DNA of 64,000 nt from Paracidovorax avenae ATCC 19860 (GCF_000176855.2 NC_015138.1:4154001-4218000); one strand, 5' to 3'; shown: positions 46,272-55,311, counted from the first letter of the stretch. Translations and numbers: made by a program. The notes: generated by a model not told the origin, from the sequence alone.

Positions 46272-46964
46272 TCAGATGGTCATGTAGCGATCGACCACCG
46301 CATCGGTCAGGCCGGCGATGGGGCCGGCGACCGCGATCGCGCCCTTCTCCAGCATGGCGAAGCTGCTGGCCACGCGGCGGGCGAAGCCGATGTTCTGTTC
46401 CACCAGCACCATGGTCATGCCCAGCTCGGCATTCAGGCGCACGATGGCGGCTTCGATCTCCTGCACGACCGAGGGCTGGATGCCTTCGTTGGGCTCGTCC
46501 AGCAGCATCACCTTGGGCGCAGCGGCCAGCGCCCGGGCGATCGCCAGCTGCTGCTGCTGGCCGCCGGACAGCACGCCGCCGGGACGGTCGAGGTTCGCGG
46601 CCAGGTAGGGAAACAGCTCCAGCGCCAGCGGCGGCACCTCGCGCGGCCCCTGGCGGGCGAAGGCACCCATCAGGATGTTCTGCCGCACTGTGAAATCGGG
46701 AATGATCTCGCGGCCCTGCGGCACATAGGCGATGCCGGCACGTGCACGCAGGTGCGTGGGCTGCGCGGCGATGTCGGCGCCGTCCAGCAGGATGGCACCC
46801 GTGCTGTGCACCAGGCTGCCGACCAGGGTGCGCAGCAGCGTGGTCTTGCCCATGCCGTTGCGCCCGAGCACGGCCGTGACCTGGCCGGCCGGCACCCGCA
46901 GGTCGATACCGTGCAGCGCATGGCTGCGCCCGTAGTAGCTGTGGACGTTCTTCAGTTCTAGCAT
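46272..46964 (-). CDS. Urt/Liv-type ABC transporter ATPase (UrtE-like)
   Basis: A 230-residue LivF/UrtE ATPase. Walker A is GRNGMGKTT, signature LSGGQQQQLAIARAL, Walker B VMLLDEPNEGI; NEGIQP after Walker B is typical of UrtE. The start overlaps the stop of the UrtD-like gene by 7 bases. Powers import together with its partner. Confidence 0.93.
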   Translation of the reverse strand: MLELKNVHSYYGRSHALHGIDLRVPAGQVTAVLGRNGMGKTTLLRTLVGSLVHSTGAILLDGADIAAQPTHLRARAGIAYVPQGREIIPDFTVRQNILMGAFARQGPREVPPLALELFPYLAANLDRPGGVLSGGQQQQLAIARALAAAPKVMLLDEPNEGIQPSVVQEIEAAIVRLNAELGMTMVLVEQNIGFARRVASSFAMLEKGAIAVAGPIAGLTDAVVDRYMTI

Positions 46965-47716
46965 GGTGTGCTGATCCCGTGTGAGCCCAGGTACGCCTCG
47001 CGCACCCGGGGATCGCGTTCGATGGCCTCCACGTCGCCCTCGGCCAGCACCTTGCCCAGGTGCAGCACGGTGATGCGCTCGGCGATCTCGCGCACGAAGG
47101 CCATGTCGTGCTCCACCACCAGGATGGTGTGGCGGCCGCGCAGGGCCTTGAGGATCTGCGAGGTGCGCAGCGTCTCGGCCTGCGTCATGCCTGCCGTGGG
47201 CTCGTCGAGCAGCAGCACCTGCGGCTTCTGCGCGATCAGGAGGCCCAGCTCCAGCCACTGCGTCTGCCCGTGGCTCAGGAACGCGGCCTGCAGGTGCTGC
47301 TCGGCCTCCAGGCCGGTCAGCGCCAGGATCTCGTCGATCTGCGTCTCCGCTGCACTGCCGAAGCGCAAGCGCAGGTTGCGCAGGATCGAGCGCTCGCGGC
47401 AGCTGGCCACGCGCAGGTTGTCGCGCACGCTCAGCTCCCGGAACACGCTGGGGATCTGGAACTTGCGGCCGATGCCGGCACGCGCCACCCGGTACTCGGG
47501 CCAGTGCGTGATGTCGCGGCCATACAGCTGGATGCGGCCCTGGGTGCTGGCCGTCTTGCCGGAGACGAGGTCCATCAACGTCGTCTTGCCGGCACCATTG
47601 GCGCCCAGCAGGACACGCAGCTCGCCTTCCTGCACGGTGAGCGATACGCCGTCCACGGCCTTGAAGCCGCCGAAGCGCACGCCGATGTCGTCCAATTGCA
47701 GTGCGACGGGCGTCAT
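46958..47716 (-). CDS. Urt/Liv-type ABC transporter ATPase (UrtD-like)
   Basis: A 252-residue LivG/UrtD ATPase with Walker A GANGAGKTT, LSHGQTQWLELGLLI as signature (the LSHGQxQWLE form is UrtD-specific) and Walker B VLLLDEPTAGM. IGRKFQIPSVFRELSV is the Q-loop area. Start overlaps the permease stop by 4 bases. Confidence 0.94.
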   Translation of the reverse strand: MTPVALQLDDIGVRFGGFKAVDGVSLTVQEGELRVLLGANGAGKTTLMDLVSGKTASTQGRIQLYGRDITHWPEYRVARAGIGRKFQIPSVFRELSVRDNLRVASCRERSILRNLRLRFGSAAETQIDEILALTGLEAEQHLQAAFLSHGQTQWLELGLLIAQKPQVLLLDEPTAGMTQAETLRTSQILKALRGRHTILVVEHDMAFVREIAERITVLHLGKVLAEGDVEAIERDPRVREAYLGSHGISTPC

Positions 47717-48885
47717 GCGGCCTCCCGGGCGGGAAGGACGGGCGCGGCCTCTGCGGGCTGCACAGCCTGCGGGACTTTCCCGGCGTGCGAGGCAGGCCTG
47801 CGCCGGCGTGCCAGCAGGTCGTGCCCCCAGCCCGCGATGCCCTTGGGCAAATACAGCACCACCAGCACGAAGACCAGGCCCACGACCACTTTCCAGGCCT
47901 CCACCAGGGCCGGCGTCTCGCTCGCCGTGGCCTCCAGCAGGTTGATCAGGATGGCGCCCAGGCAGGCCCCCAGCAGGGACGACCGGCCGCCCACCGCGGC
48001 CCACACCACCATGCTGATGGAGAACGCCAGGTCCATGAAGCTGGGCGAGGCGAACTCGGCCACCACCACGTAGAGCATGCCGGCCACGGCGGCGATGCCG
48101 GCCGACAGCGTGAAGAAGAAGGTCTGGTAGTGCGCCACGTCGAAGCCCAGGTAGCGGGCGCGCAGCGGGTCTTCGCCAGCGGCCTTCAGGATCAGGCCTG
48201 CGCGCGTGGCCACCAGCAGCCGGGTGCCCACCAGCACCACCGCCAGGGTGCCGGCGACGAGGTAATAGGCCGGCAGGCCGAACGGATCGAACTCCAGCCC
48301 GCCGATGCGCAGCCAGGCCAGGTCGGTCAGGCCGTTGAAGCCATTGGTGAGCGGCTGCGCATCGACCAGCAGCAGGCGCACCAGCAGCACCACCGCGAGC
48401 GTGATGATCGAGACGAAGACACCGGCGATCCGCTTGCGGAACACCACCGCGCCCAGCACGAAGGCGACCGCCATCGGCAGCAGCAGCCCCATCGCCAGGC
48501 CGAAGCCCTGGTGCTGGAACGGCTGCCACAGGAACGCGCCGCGGTTGATGCAGCACAGATCGACGATGGCGCCCGGCTCGGCGTTGGACAGCATGAAGTC
48601 CGGCACCGGGCCGTGCGCCCCCGGCTGCTGGCTGGCGGGGCTGGCGAGCTTGAGGGCCATGGCGAGCATGTACGCGCCCAGCCCGAAGAACAGCCCCTGC
48701 CCCAGGTTCAGGATGCCGGCATAGCCCCAGCCCAGGGCGATGGCCACGCCCAGCATGCCGTACACCAGGTACTTGGCGATGCGGTTGAGCCAGAAGGGAT
48801 CGAGCACCAGCGGAGCCAGGGCCACGAGCAGGAGGAAGGCGCCGTAGGCGGCGAAGGTCGCGCGCCGGTCGAAGGAGGCAGTCAT
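47713..48885 (-). CDS. Urt/Liv-type ABC permease (UrtC-like)
   Basis: A 390-residue inner-membrane permease with 8-10 helices; GYAGILNLGQGLFFGLGAYM and DPLRARYLGFDVAHYQTFFF are the UrtC/LivM signatures. The hydrophilic C-terminal tail (about 30 residues, Arg/Ala-rich) is cytoplasmic. Three bases separate it from the UrtB-like gene. Confidence 0.93.
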   Translation of the reverse strand: MTASFDRRATFAAYGAFLLLVALAPLVLDPFWLNRIAKYLVYGMLGVAIALGWGYAGILNLGQGLFFGLGAYMLAMALKLASPASQQPGAHGPVPDFMLSNAEPGAIVDLCCINRGAFLWQPFQHQGFGLAMGLLLPMAVAFVLGAVVFRKRIAGVFVSIITLAVVLLVRLLLVDAQPLTNGFNGLTDLAWLRIGGLEFDPFGLPAYYLVAGTLAVVLVGTRLLVATRAGLILKAAGEDPLRARYLGFDVAHYQTFFFTLSAGIAAVAGMLYVVVAEFASPSFMDLAFSISMVVWAAVGGRSSLLGACLGAILINLLEATASETPALVEAWKVVVGLVFVLVVLYLPKGIAGWGHDLLARRRRPASHAGKVPQAVQPAEAAPVLPAREAA

Positions 48886-48888
48886 GGT

Positions 48889-49782
48889 TCAGCGCCCTTT
48901 GAAAGAGAAAAGCCCCTGCGGCCGCACGACGATGAGCAGGATCACCAGGCCGAAGACCACGGCCCGTCCCACGATGTCGTTGGACAGCGTGGCGATCACG
49001 CCGTTGACCTCGCCCAGCACGACCGCGGTCACCACCGCGCCCAGCAGGCTGCCCAGGCCGCCCGCCACCACGACGAGGAAGCCGTCCACCACCAGGGTCG
49101 TGCCCATGTCGGGCGATACGGTCTTGAAGCCCGCCACCAGCACGCCCGCGACGCCCGCCAGGCCCGCGCCGAAGGCGAAGGTCCAGGCGTTGACGCGCTG
49201 CACGTCGATGCCGCACGCCGCGGCCATGCGCGGGTTGCGGATGATCGCGCGCACCTGCATGCCGACGGTGGTGCGGTAGAGGAGGAACCAGGTGCCGAGC
49301 GTGAGCACGGCGGTGCTCGCCACGATGAACGCGCGGTAGGCATTGATGGCCACCCCGCCGACCTGCACGACACCCTGCAGCATCTCCGGCACGGGCAGGT
49401 TCTGCAGCCCGGGCCCCAGGCCCTGCACGTGGATGCCAAAGAAGCTCAGCCCGCCCTCGAGCCGTACCGCCTGCTGCACCAGGATCGCCACGCCCCAGGT
49501 CGCCAGCAGCGTATCGGCCAGGCGTCCATAGAGCTTGCGGACCACGCAGCGCTCGATCAGCAGGCCGAGCAGCGCGGCGCTGGCGAAGGCCAGCGGAATC
49601 GAGGCGATCAGCCCCCATCCCAGCCAGATCTGCGCCAGTACCGCGGTGTAGGCGCCCACCATGATCATTTCGCCGTGGGCCATGTTGATCACGCCCATGG
49701 CGCCGTAGGTGATGACCAGCCCCAGCGCCACCAGCAGCAATATCGCGCCCACGCTCAGGCCGATGAAGAAGACATCCAGCAT
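48889..49782 (-). CDS. Urt/Liv-type ABC permease (UrtB-like)
   Basis: A 297-residue LivH/UrtB permease: LGLVITYGAMGVINMAHGEM is the family hallmark, with RMAAACGIDVQRVNAWTFAF later. The start at MLDVFF fits the family; the ribosome-binding site (GGGAA) is modest. 71 bp downstream of the binding-protein gene. Confidence 0.93.
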   Translation of the reverse strand: MLDVFFIGLSVGAILLLVALGLVITYGAMGVINMAHGEMIMVGAYTAVLAQIWLGWGLIASIPLAFASAALLGLLIERCVVRKLYGRLADTLLATWGVAILVQQAVRLEGGLSFFGIHVQGLGPGLQNLPVPEMLQGVVQVGGVAINAYRAFIVASTAVLTLGTWFLLYRTTVGMQVRAIIRNPRMAAACGIDVQRVNAWTFAFGAGLAGVAGVLVAGFKTVSPDMGTTLVVDGFLVVVAGGLGSLLGAVVTAVVLGEVNGVIATLSNDIVGRAVVFGLVILLIVVRPQGLFSFKGR

Positions 49783-49853
49783 ATGGTTCCCATGGAAGGA
49801 AGGCAGGCAGGCGCCGCCGCGCCGGGTGGCGCGGCCGCATGGCGCCCGGGAGC

Positions 49854-51101
49854 TCAGGACTTGACGTTCACCGCACCCTTGGTGGTGCACATCAGGTTCG
49901 TGTCGGTCTCGCCATAGGCGAAGTACGGCAGCGGCCGCACGGGCTTCGGCGCGGCATCCACCACCTTGCTCTGCCCGTCGGCCTGCCACTGGCCGATGCG
50001 CGGCGTGACCCAGGCATGCAGGCTCTCCGGATCGATCAGCACCTTGCCGCCCGGCGCGTCGTACGACTGGCCGCCGATGTGCGCGCGGATCGCGTCGGCC
50101 GTCGCGGACTTGCCGGCCTCCACCGCCTGCTTCCACAGGAACACCTGGAAGTACGCTGCCTCCAGCGAGTGGTAGGTGACGGCCTTCGGGTCGTTGACGA
50201 ACTTGCGGTAGCGCTCCACGAAGGACTTGTTGGCCGGCGTGTCGATCGACATGAAATACGGCACCGACGTATAGCTGCCGGCGGCGTATTCGGCGCCCAT
50301 CGCGGCGATCTCGATCTCGCCGGTCACGGTGGCGCAGATCGGCACGGCGGCCTGCGACATGCCCTGGTTCTTGTATTCGCGGTAGAAGGCGATGATCGAG
50401 TCGCCCACCACGTTGGACAGCACGGCGTCGGCCCCCGACTCCTTGATCTTGCGCACCATGCTGGCCCACTCGGAGTGGCCGAGCTCCAGGTACTCGTCGC
50501 CCACCCACTGCGCGCCCGCCTGCTCGATCAGCTTCTTGCTGACCTTGGCCATCTCGCGGGGATAGACGTAGTTGGAGCCGACGATGAAGATCTTCTTCTT
50601 GCCCAGCTTGTTGACCATCCACGGGATGTAGTTGCCCAGCTGCTGGTTGGCCACGGCACCGCTGTACACCACGTTCTTGGAGCACTCGAAACCTTCGTAG
50701 TGCGTCTGGTAGAACAGCATCGCATTGCGGCGCTCGAACACCGGCAGCACCGCCTTGCGGCTGGCGGAGGTGTGGCAGCCGAACACCGTCGATATGCGGT
50801 CGCGCACCACCAGCTTGGACGCCTTCTCGTTGAAGATCTTCGGGTCGGAAGCGCCGTCTTCCACCACCACCTCGACCTGGCGGCCCATCACGCCGCCCGC
50901 GGCGTTGATCTCGGCCACGGCCATCAGCACGCCATTGGCCAGCATCTTCTCCACGATGGAGAGGCCTCCGGTCTGGGAATACAGGGCACCGACCTTGATG
51001 GTCTCGGCAGCGTGGGCGGAGCGCATCCACGCAGGTGTCGCGAGGGCGGCCGCGGTGGCGGCGGAAGAAGCGAGGAGACGACGGCGTGTCGTGTTCGGCA
51101 T
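49854..51101 (-). CDS. Urea/amide-type ABC periplasmic binding protein (UrtA-like), Tat signal
   Basis: A 415-residue type I periplasmic binding protein of the UrtA/FmdD branch. The N-terminus has a twin-arginine motif (TTRRRLLASS) and ends near AHAAETIKVG. KVGALYSQTGGLSIVEKML, VGSNYVYPREM and GDSIIAFYREYKNQG match urea/short-chain amide binding proteins and are shared with AmiC. It is the first gene of the importer operon and is preceded by a terminator-type attenuator. Start at 51101 has AAGGA. Confidence 0.93.
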   Translation of the reverse strand: MPNTTRRRLLASSAATAAALATPAWMRSAHAAETIKVGALYSQTGGLSIVEKMLANGVLMAVAEINAAGGVMGRQVEVVVEDGASDPKIFNEKASKLVVRDRISTVFGCHTSASRKAVLPVFERRNAMLFYQTHYEGFECSKNVVYSGAVANQQLGNYIPWMVNKLGKKKIFIVGSNYVYPREMAKVSKKLIEQAGAQWVGDEYLELGHSEWASMVRKIKESGADAVLSNVVGDSIIAFYREYKNQGMSQAAVPICATVTGEIEIAAMGAEYAAGSYTSVPYFMSIDTPANKSFVERYRKFVNDPKAVTYHSLEAAYFQVFLWKQAVEAGKSATADAIRAHIGGQSYDAPGGKVLIDPESLHAWVTPRIGQWQADGQSKVVDAAPKPVRPLPYFAYGETDTNLMCTTKGAVNVKS

Positions 51102-51202
51102 GGCGGATCCTTGTTGACAGGGCGGCGCAGGCATGGAGCGCACCGCCGGATTGATGAACCGGGACGAAGCAGAACCAGCCGACAGCACTGTCGGGCGCAG
51201 GC

Positions 51203-51242
51203 AAAAAAAAACCTCCAGGCGCGGGATGACCGCTCCGGGAGG
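51203..51242 (-). terminator. Leader attenuator (intrinsic terminator) before the UrtA-like gene
   Basis: On the minus strand an 8-bp stem with one mismatch (CCTCCCGG ... CCTGGAGG), capped by an inner GCGG/CCGC stem, is followed by nine T. It sits between amiR and the UrtA-like gene, 100 bp before the start. Its 5' arm overlaps the hexaloop hairpin at 51240-51253, so the two folds exclude one another. Confidence 0.8.
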
Positions 51243-51253
51243 CTTCATTGCCT
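51240..51253 (-). promoter_or_regulatory. Putative ANTAR target hairpin in the UrtA-like leader
   Basis: RNA AGGC-AAUGAA-GCCU: a 4-bp stem with a hexaloop having A at position 1 and G at position 4, the consensus recognised by ANTAR proteins. Its 3' arm overlaps the terminator 5' arm. A strong second hairpin (GGCAAGCG-GUCAA-CGCUUGCC) lies just upstream and could be the partner stem, although its loop is not a hexaloop. Confidence 0.6.
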
Positions 51254-51371
51254 GGGCCTGGCAAGCGTTGACCGCTTGCCGGACCAACCGCGTCATGGCC
51301 TGTGAACAGGGGATGCCGCAGTCACCACACCGTCAACTCAAATTGCGATGCGGTGCCGTATTTATATCGGC

Positions 51372-51971
51372 TCATGCGGAAGATTTCAATAGAGATTCCA
51401 TGTGGATGATCGAATTCGCGATGTCGTCCATCGGCACCCGCTTGGCCATGGCCTGCTCCCGGATCGTCTGGTAGGCCGCCGCTTCATCCAGTTGCCGGGT
51501 CACCATCAGGATGGTCTTGGCGCGGCTGATGGTCTGGTCGCTCAGGATCTTGCGGCGCAGCTTGCGGTTTTCCTTGGCCAGCGCCTGGCGCTCGGTCCAG
51601 AGGCTGCGCGCGGTCACCAGCGTGGCCAGCAGGCCCAGCGGCTTGATCGGCTTCTGCACCACCGCCAGGGCCCCGCTTTCCAGCACCATCTGCAGCGTGC
51701 CGGGATCCTCGTAGTTGACGATGGCGATCACCGTCGGCCGCGGCTGCGGCAGGGCCTTGAGGAATGCCGTCGTGGCCGCCCGCTCCTCGCCGTCGATCAG
51801 CAGGAACAGCACGTCGGTGTTGTTGGCAGGGGCGGTGGGCATCGGCCAGACCGAACTGACCAGGCAGCCGATGCGCCGCATGTGGCCGATCAGGGCCGCG
51901 CCTTCCTCGTCGGGCGGATGCACGACCACCACCTTCAGCTCGAGCAGTTCGCGCAACTTGGCAACAGACAT
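51372..51971 (-). CDS. amiR: AmiR-type ANTAR transcription antiterminator
   Basis: A 199-residue protein: an N-terminal receiver-like domain without clear phosphorylation site (VVVVHPPDEEGAALIGHM), a coiled coil (LWTERQALAKENRKLRRKIL) and a C-terminal ANTAR RNA-binding domain (about 135-190; TISRAKTILMVTRQLDEAAA, MAKRVPMDDIANSII). In Pseudomonas AmiR is held by AmiC and, when released by amides, binds leader RNA to prevent termination. It follows amiC by 14 bp. Targets here are probably the two attenuated leaders beside it. Confidence 0.93.
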   Translation of the reverse strand: MSVAKLRELLELKVVVVHPPDEEGAALIGHMRRIGCLVSSVWPMPTAPANNTDVLFLLIDGEERAATTAFLKALPQPRPTVIAIVNYEDPGTLQMVLESGALAVVQKPIKPLGLLATLVTARSLWTERQALAKENRKLRRKILSDQTISRAKTILMVTRQLDEAAAYQTIREQAMAKRVPMDDIANSIIHMESLLKSSA

Positions 51972-51985
51972 CCTGCCTCCTGCTG

Positions 51986-53131
51986 TCAGGCCAGTCTCCG
52001 CTCAAGCGGATCGAGCCGGTTGTCAATCATGTAGGGGTCGGGCTTGACCTGCAAGCCGGGGTCGTCCACCACCTGGAACAGTCCTTGGGCATCGACGCGC
52101 GCCACGCGCGGCCAGAGGTAGGTATGGTGGTTGTCGCCATCGATGCGGACCGCGCCCTGCGGTGCGTCGAATGCGTGCTGGTGCAGGTGGGGCAGCAGCT
52201 GGTTCATGCGGTCGCCGCCCGAACGGGCCAGCGACTGCGCATACAGGTACACCTGGAAGTACGCCGCCTCCGTGCATGCCGTGATCGGCATGTCTGCCCC
52301 GTAGCGCGCGCGGTAGGCCTCCACGAAGCGCAGGTTGGCCTCCGACTGCAGGGTCGAGAAGTACGGCGCCGCGGTGATGCAGCCCTCGGCCACGCCGGGC
52401 GCCATCTGCGCCACCTCGGCCTCCTGGGTCGACTGGCTGGCGATAGGGTGGATGCGCGTGTCGAAGCCGGCATCCCGGTAGGCCTCGTAGAAGCGGGCGA
52501 TGCCGTCGCCCACTACGGTGGAATAGACCACGTCGGGCCGGGCGGCCTGGATGCGCCGCAGCACCTTCCCCATGTCGATGTCCGCCACCCGCAGCGGAAC
52601 GTACATCTCGTCGAGCACCTTGCCGCCCGACTGCCTGAAGAGGTCCGCGATGATGCGGTTGGACTCATAGGGATAGACATAGTCGGAACCCACCAGGAAC
52701 ACCCGCTTGCCATAGTGGCGCGCGAGGTACCGCACCAGCTGTACCGAGTTCTGGTTGGGCGCGGCGCCGGTATAGACGCAGTGCGGCGAGTACTCGAAGC
52801 CTTCGTAGAGCGTCGGGTAGAACAGCAGCGCGCGGTGCGCCTCCACCACCGGCAGCATCGCCTTGCGGGTGCTGGACATGTACCCGCCGAAGATCACGGT
52901 CACGCCGTCCACGTCGCACAGGCGCTCGGCCAGCTCGCGGTAGCGCCGCGGCTGCGAGCCCGGGTCGTGGACGATGGGCTCGATGCTGCGCCCCAGCACC
53001 CCGCCCGCCGCATTGATCTGGTCGATCGCCAGCAGCGTGGCCGCCCGCTGCGTCCGCTCGACCGCGGCGGTGACGCCCGTGGTGGAGAAAAGCACCCCCA
53101 CCCGCCAGTGGGCCGATTGTCCTTTTGGCAT
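51986..53131 (-). CDS. amiC: AmiC-type cytoplasmic amide/urea sensor, negative regulator of AmiR
   Basis: A 381-residue periplasmic-binding fold protein without a signal peptide (MPKGQSAHWRVGVLFSTTG), as in AmiC, which acts in the cytoplasm. ALLFYPTLYEGFEYSPHCVY, GSDYVYPYESNRII and AYFQVYLYAQSLA match AmiC and are shared with the UrtA-like protein. It should bind the inducer and release AmiR. The start at 53131 is set by a GGAGGG site 8 nt upstream, itself directly after the T-run of a terminator. Confidence 0.93.
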   Translation of the reverse strand: MPKGQSAHWRVGVLFSTTGVTAAVERTQRAATLLAIDQINAAGGVLGRSIEPIVHDPGSQPRRYRELAERLCDVDGVTVIFGGYMSSTRKAMLPVVEAHRALLFYPTLYEGFEYSPHCVYTGAAPNQNSVQLVRYLARHYGKRVFLVGSDYVYPYESNRIIADLFRQSGGKVLDEMYVPLRVADIDMGKVLRRIQAARPDVVYSTVVGDGIARFYEAYRDAGFDTRIHPIASQSTQEAEVAQMAPGVAEGCITAAPYFSTLQSEANLRFVEAYRARYGADMPITACTEAAYFQVYLYAQSLARSGGDRMNQLLPHLHQHAFDAPQGAVRIDGDNHHTYLWPRVARVDAQGLFQVVDDPGLQVKPDPYMIDNRLDPLERRLA

Positions 53132-53145
53132 ACGCCCTGCCCTCC

Positions 53146-53185
53146 AAAAAAAAAGCTCCCACCGACCTGGAAGATCGGTGGGAGC
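53146..53185 (-). terminator. Leader attenuator (intrinsic terminator) before amiC
   Basis: On the minus strand a perfect 11-bp stem (GCTCCCACCGA / TCGGTGGGAGC) with a 9-nt loop is followed by nine T. The ribosome-binding site of amiC follows at once (53145-53140), so it can only act as a regulated attenuator of amiC-amiR. Confidence 0.9.
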
Positions 53186-53196
53186 TTCACTGCTCC
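53181..53196 (-). promoter_or_regulatory. Putative ANTAR target hairpin in the amiC leader
   Basis: RNA GGAGC-AGUGAA-GCUCC: a 5-bp stem and a hexaloop with A1 and G4. The 3' arm GCUCC is also the first five bases of the terminator stem, so AmiR binding here would block termination. A GC-rich hairpin (UGCGCCGG / CCGGCGCA) lies 10 nt upstream and may be the second stem of the target. Confidence 0.7.
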
Positions 53197-53509
53197 ATTG
53201 TTCGGGTGCGCCGGATGGAAGGCCGGCGCATTGCATGCACTCTACCAGCATGGCGCCGCCGGATGAACTCCCTGCGGCCAGTCAGACGTCCGGCGTCCTA
53301 CGCAACCTCGGGAAGTCCGATGACATATTTTCCAAAAAACAACAAATAGAAATCGCAAAAATATCTTTTTCAGTGGCAAAAATGCATCAAGAAGTACAAT
53401 TTGTTTGCAGTTGATTCATTCTTTTCTGCTGAAAATAAAAGAATAATCATAAATACGATTATTCACCCCATTTTCGGGAGATTCAGGATTTCCTGGCTCG
53501 CAGACCATC
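53197..53509. other. Divergent promoter region between amiC and the outer membrane protein gene
   Basis: The left 80 bp is the transcribed leader of amiC. From 53320 to 53465 the DNA is very AT-rich, the likely promoter zone for both directions. No firm -35/-10 or sigma-54 element is identified. Confidence 0.5.
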
Positions 53510-54865
53510 TTGATCACCAGAACAACCACTTTCCCTCCGGCGGAGCGGCCGAAGACAGCGCCGCGTCCCGGAGCACGTTCTGTACGCAGAATCTCCTTTG
53601 CCACACTGGCGCTCACCCTGGGCCAGGGCATGCCCCTCCAGGCCCAGGAGGCCACGGAAAACAATATCTCCCTCAGCGGCTTCGGCACCGTGGGCGTGGT
53701 CCACAAAAGCGGTGCCCCGCATTGGGGTCTGATCCGCAGCACCGCGCAGAAAGGCGCTGCGGCAGACTTCAGCGCCACGACGGATTCCAGGCTCGGCGCG
53801 CAAATCGACTGGAGCCACAGCAGCGGCTGGGAGGCCGCCGCGCAGGGCGTCCTGTTGCCCAGGGCCAAGGGTGCGTTCTCCGGCGAAGCGATCGAACAGG
53901 CCTATGTCGGCTACCGGCCTTGGGCGAATACCCGCCTCCGCATGGGCCGGGTCAGCCCGGACGTGTTCCTGTATTCCGACAGCCGCAATGTCGGCTATGC
54001 ATTCACCTGGGCGCGCCCGCCCGCCGATTTCTATGCCTTCGCGCCGGTCGTGGCCATCGATGGCCTGGACGTGGAGCAGCGATGGGATACGGGCGGTTCG
54101 TCGTGGCGCCTGCGTGCCACCACCGGCACGATAAGTACCAATACCACCGACGGCGGCCGGTCCCACCGGCCGGCGAAAGCGGATGGCATCCTGGCGCTCG
54201 GGCTGTCGCGGGAAGCGGGCGGGCTGCTGCTGAAACTCAGCTACATGCACGCCCGGGTGGACCTGGACCAGGGCCCGGAATACGAGGCGCTGCGCCAGGG
54301 CATCGACAGCCTCCGGCAGTCCCCCCTGCCCGGAGTGCGGCAAGCGGTCACACCGCTCGGCGACAGGCTCTGGGCCGGCGGCGCAACCAGCTACCTGGCG
54401 CTCGCAGCCCAATATGACAGTGGCCCCTGGACCTTCGTGGCGGAAGGCAGCCGGCTGAACATTCCCGGGAGCACGCTGGATGCCTACCGGGCCTACGCCA
54501 GCGCCGCCTGGCGCAGGGACACGGTTACCTATTACGCCCTCGCCAGCCGGGTGAAGCCGCAGGAGGCGGCCCTGGCCACTCCCGACGTGGCCTCTTCGCT
54601 GGCGCCCGTGGCGGGCCCCGCGGCGGCCCGGCAGGCCCAGATGCTGGCAGGTTACGCCACCTACGCGGCCAACCAGTTCCGCTTCGACCAGAGCACGTTC
54701 GGCGTGGGTCTTCGATGGGATTTCGCATCGAATGCCGCGCTCAAGTTCCAGGTCGACCGGTTCCACGTCCGGCAGAACGGCGCGGCAGGCTGGCGCAACC
54801 ACGACGGGCAGGCCGCCAAAGGCACCCTGGTCTCCCTGCTGGTCGATTTCGTATGGGGCCAGTGA
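53510..54865 (+). CDS. Putative outer membrane beta-barrel (porin-like) protein
   Basis: A 451-residue protein with a signal peptide (RRISFATLALTLGQGMPLQA, then QEATENNISLSG) and alternating beta-strand pattern to the C-terminus (LKFQVDRFHV, LVSLLVDFVWGQ). GFGTVGVV at the mature N-terminus is porin-like. The only available in-frame start is a TTG with no clear ribosome-binding site, so the start is uncertain. Its stop overlaps the next gene (TGATG), linking it to a binding protein and a c-di-GMP protein. Confidence 0.75.
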   Translation: MITRTTTFPPAERPKTAPRPGARSVRRISFATLALTLGQGMPLQAQEATENNISLSGFGTVGVVHKSGAPHWGLIRSTAQKGAAADFSATTDSRLGAQIDWSHSSGWEAAAQGVLLPRAKGAFSGEAIEQAYVGYRPWANTRLRMGRVSPDVFLYSDSRNVGYAFTWARPPADFYAFAPVVAIDGLDVEQRWDTGGSSWRLRATTGTISTNTTDGGRSHRPAKADGILALGLSREAGGLLLKLSYMHARVDLDQGPEYEALRQGIDSLRQSPLPGVRQAVTPLGDRLWAGGATSYLALAAQYDSGPWTFVAEGSRLNIPGSTLDAYRAYASAAWRRDTVTYYALASRVKPQEAALATPDVASSLAPVAGPAAARQAQMLAGYATYAANQFRFDQSTFGVGLRWDFASNAALKFQVDRFHVRQNGAAGWRNHDGQAAKGTLVSLLVDFVWGQ

Positions 54866-55311
54866 TGCCACGCGCACTCCCGAACCTCCCGCGCATGCTG
54901 GCCGCCATCGCGCTGGCGGTCCATGCGCTGCATTTCACCGTGGCTTCCGCCCCCATCTACGTGGTGGTGTCCGCGCAGAGTCCGCTGCAGTCCGTGAACC
55001 AGAACGAGCTGGTGGCCATCTATACCGGCAGGACCCGCGCCTTCCCCGACGGCAGCGCTGCCACCCCGCTCGACCAGAAACGCGACGGTCCGGCGCGCGC
55101 CGAGTTCTACCAACTGCTGACCGGCATGGACATCGCCCGCATCAACAGCTACTGGGCCCGCCTGCATTTCACCGGCCAGGTGCGGCCGCCGCAGACCGCC
55201 GAGGACGACACGGCCATGCTGCAGCGCCTGCGCAATGATCCCTCGGCCATCGGCTACATCACCCGTCCCCCGCAGGACAGCTCGGTGCGGGTGGTGATGC
55301 ACCTTCCGTGA
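54865..55311 (+). CDS. Small periplasmic PstS-like substrate-binding protein
   Basis: A 148-residue protein with a signal peptide (MLAAIALAVHALHFTVASA) followed by YVVVSAQSPLQSVNQNELVA, IYTGRTRAFPDGS and IGYITRPPQDSSVRVV. These match the short phosphate ABC-like binding proteins (about 140 residues) that lack transporter genes. It may feed a signal to the membrane GGDEF-EAL protein encoded 36 bp downstream; that is inferred. Confidence 0.75.
   Translation: MPRALPNLPRMLAAIALAVHALHFTVASAPIYVVVSAQSPLQSVNQNELVAIYTGRTRAFPDGSAATPLDQKRDGPARAEFYQLLTGMDIARINSYWARLHFTGQVRPPQTAEDDTAMLQRLRNDPSAIGYITRPPQDSSVRVVMHLP

Noticed and set aside
51254..51290. Hairpin GGCAAGCG-GUCAA-CGCUUGCC as a full ANTAR P1 stem
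   Set aside because: Loop has five bases without the A1/G4 pattern, so I report only the second hairpin as the ANTAR-like element.
53197..53230. Hairpin UGCGCCGG ... CCGGCGCA as ANTAR P1 in the amiC leader
   Set aside because: Eight-base loop without the expected A and G; kept as context only.
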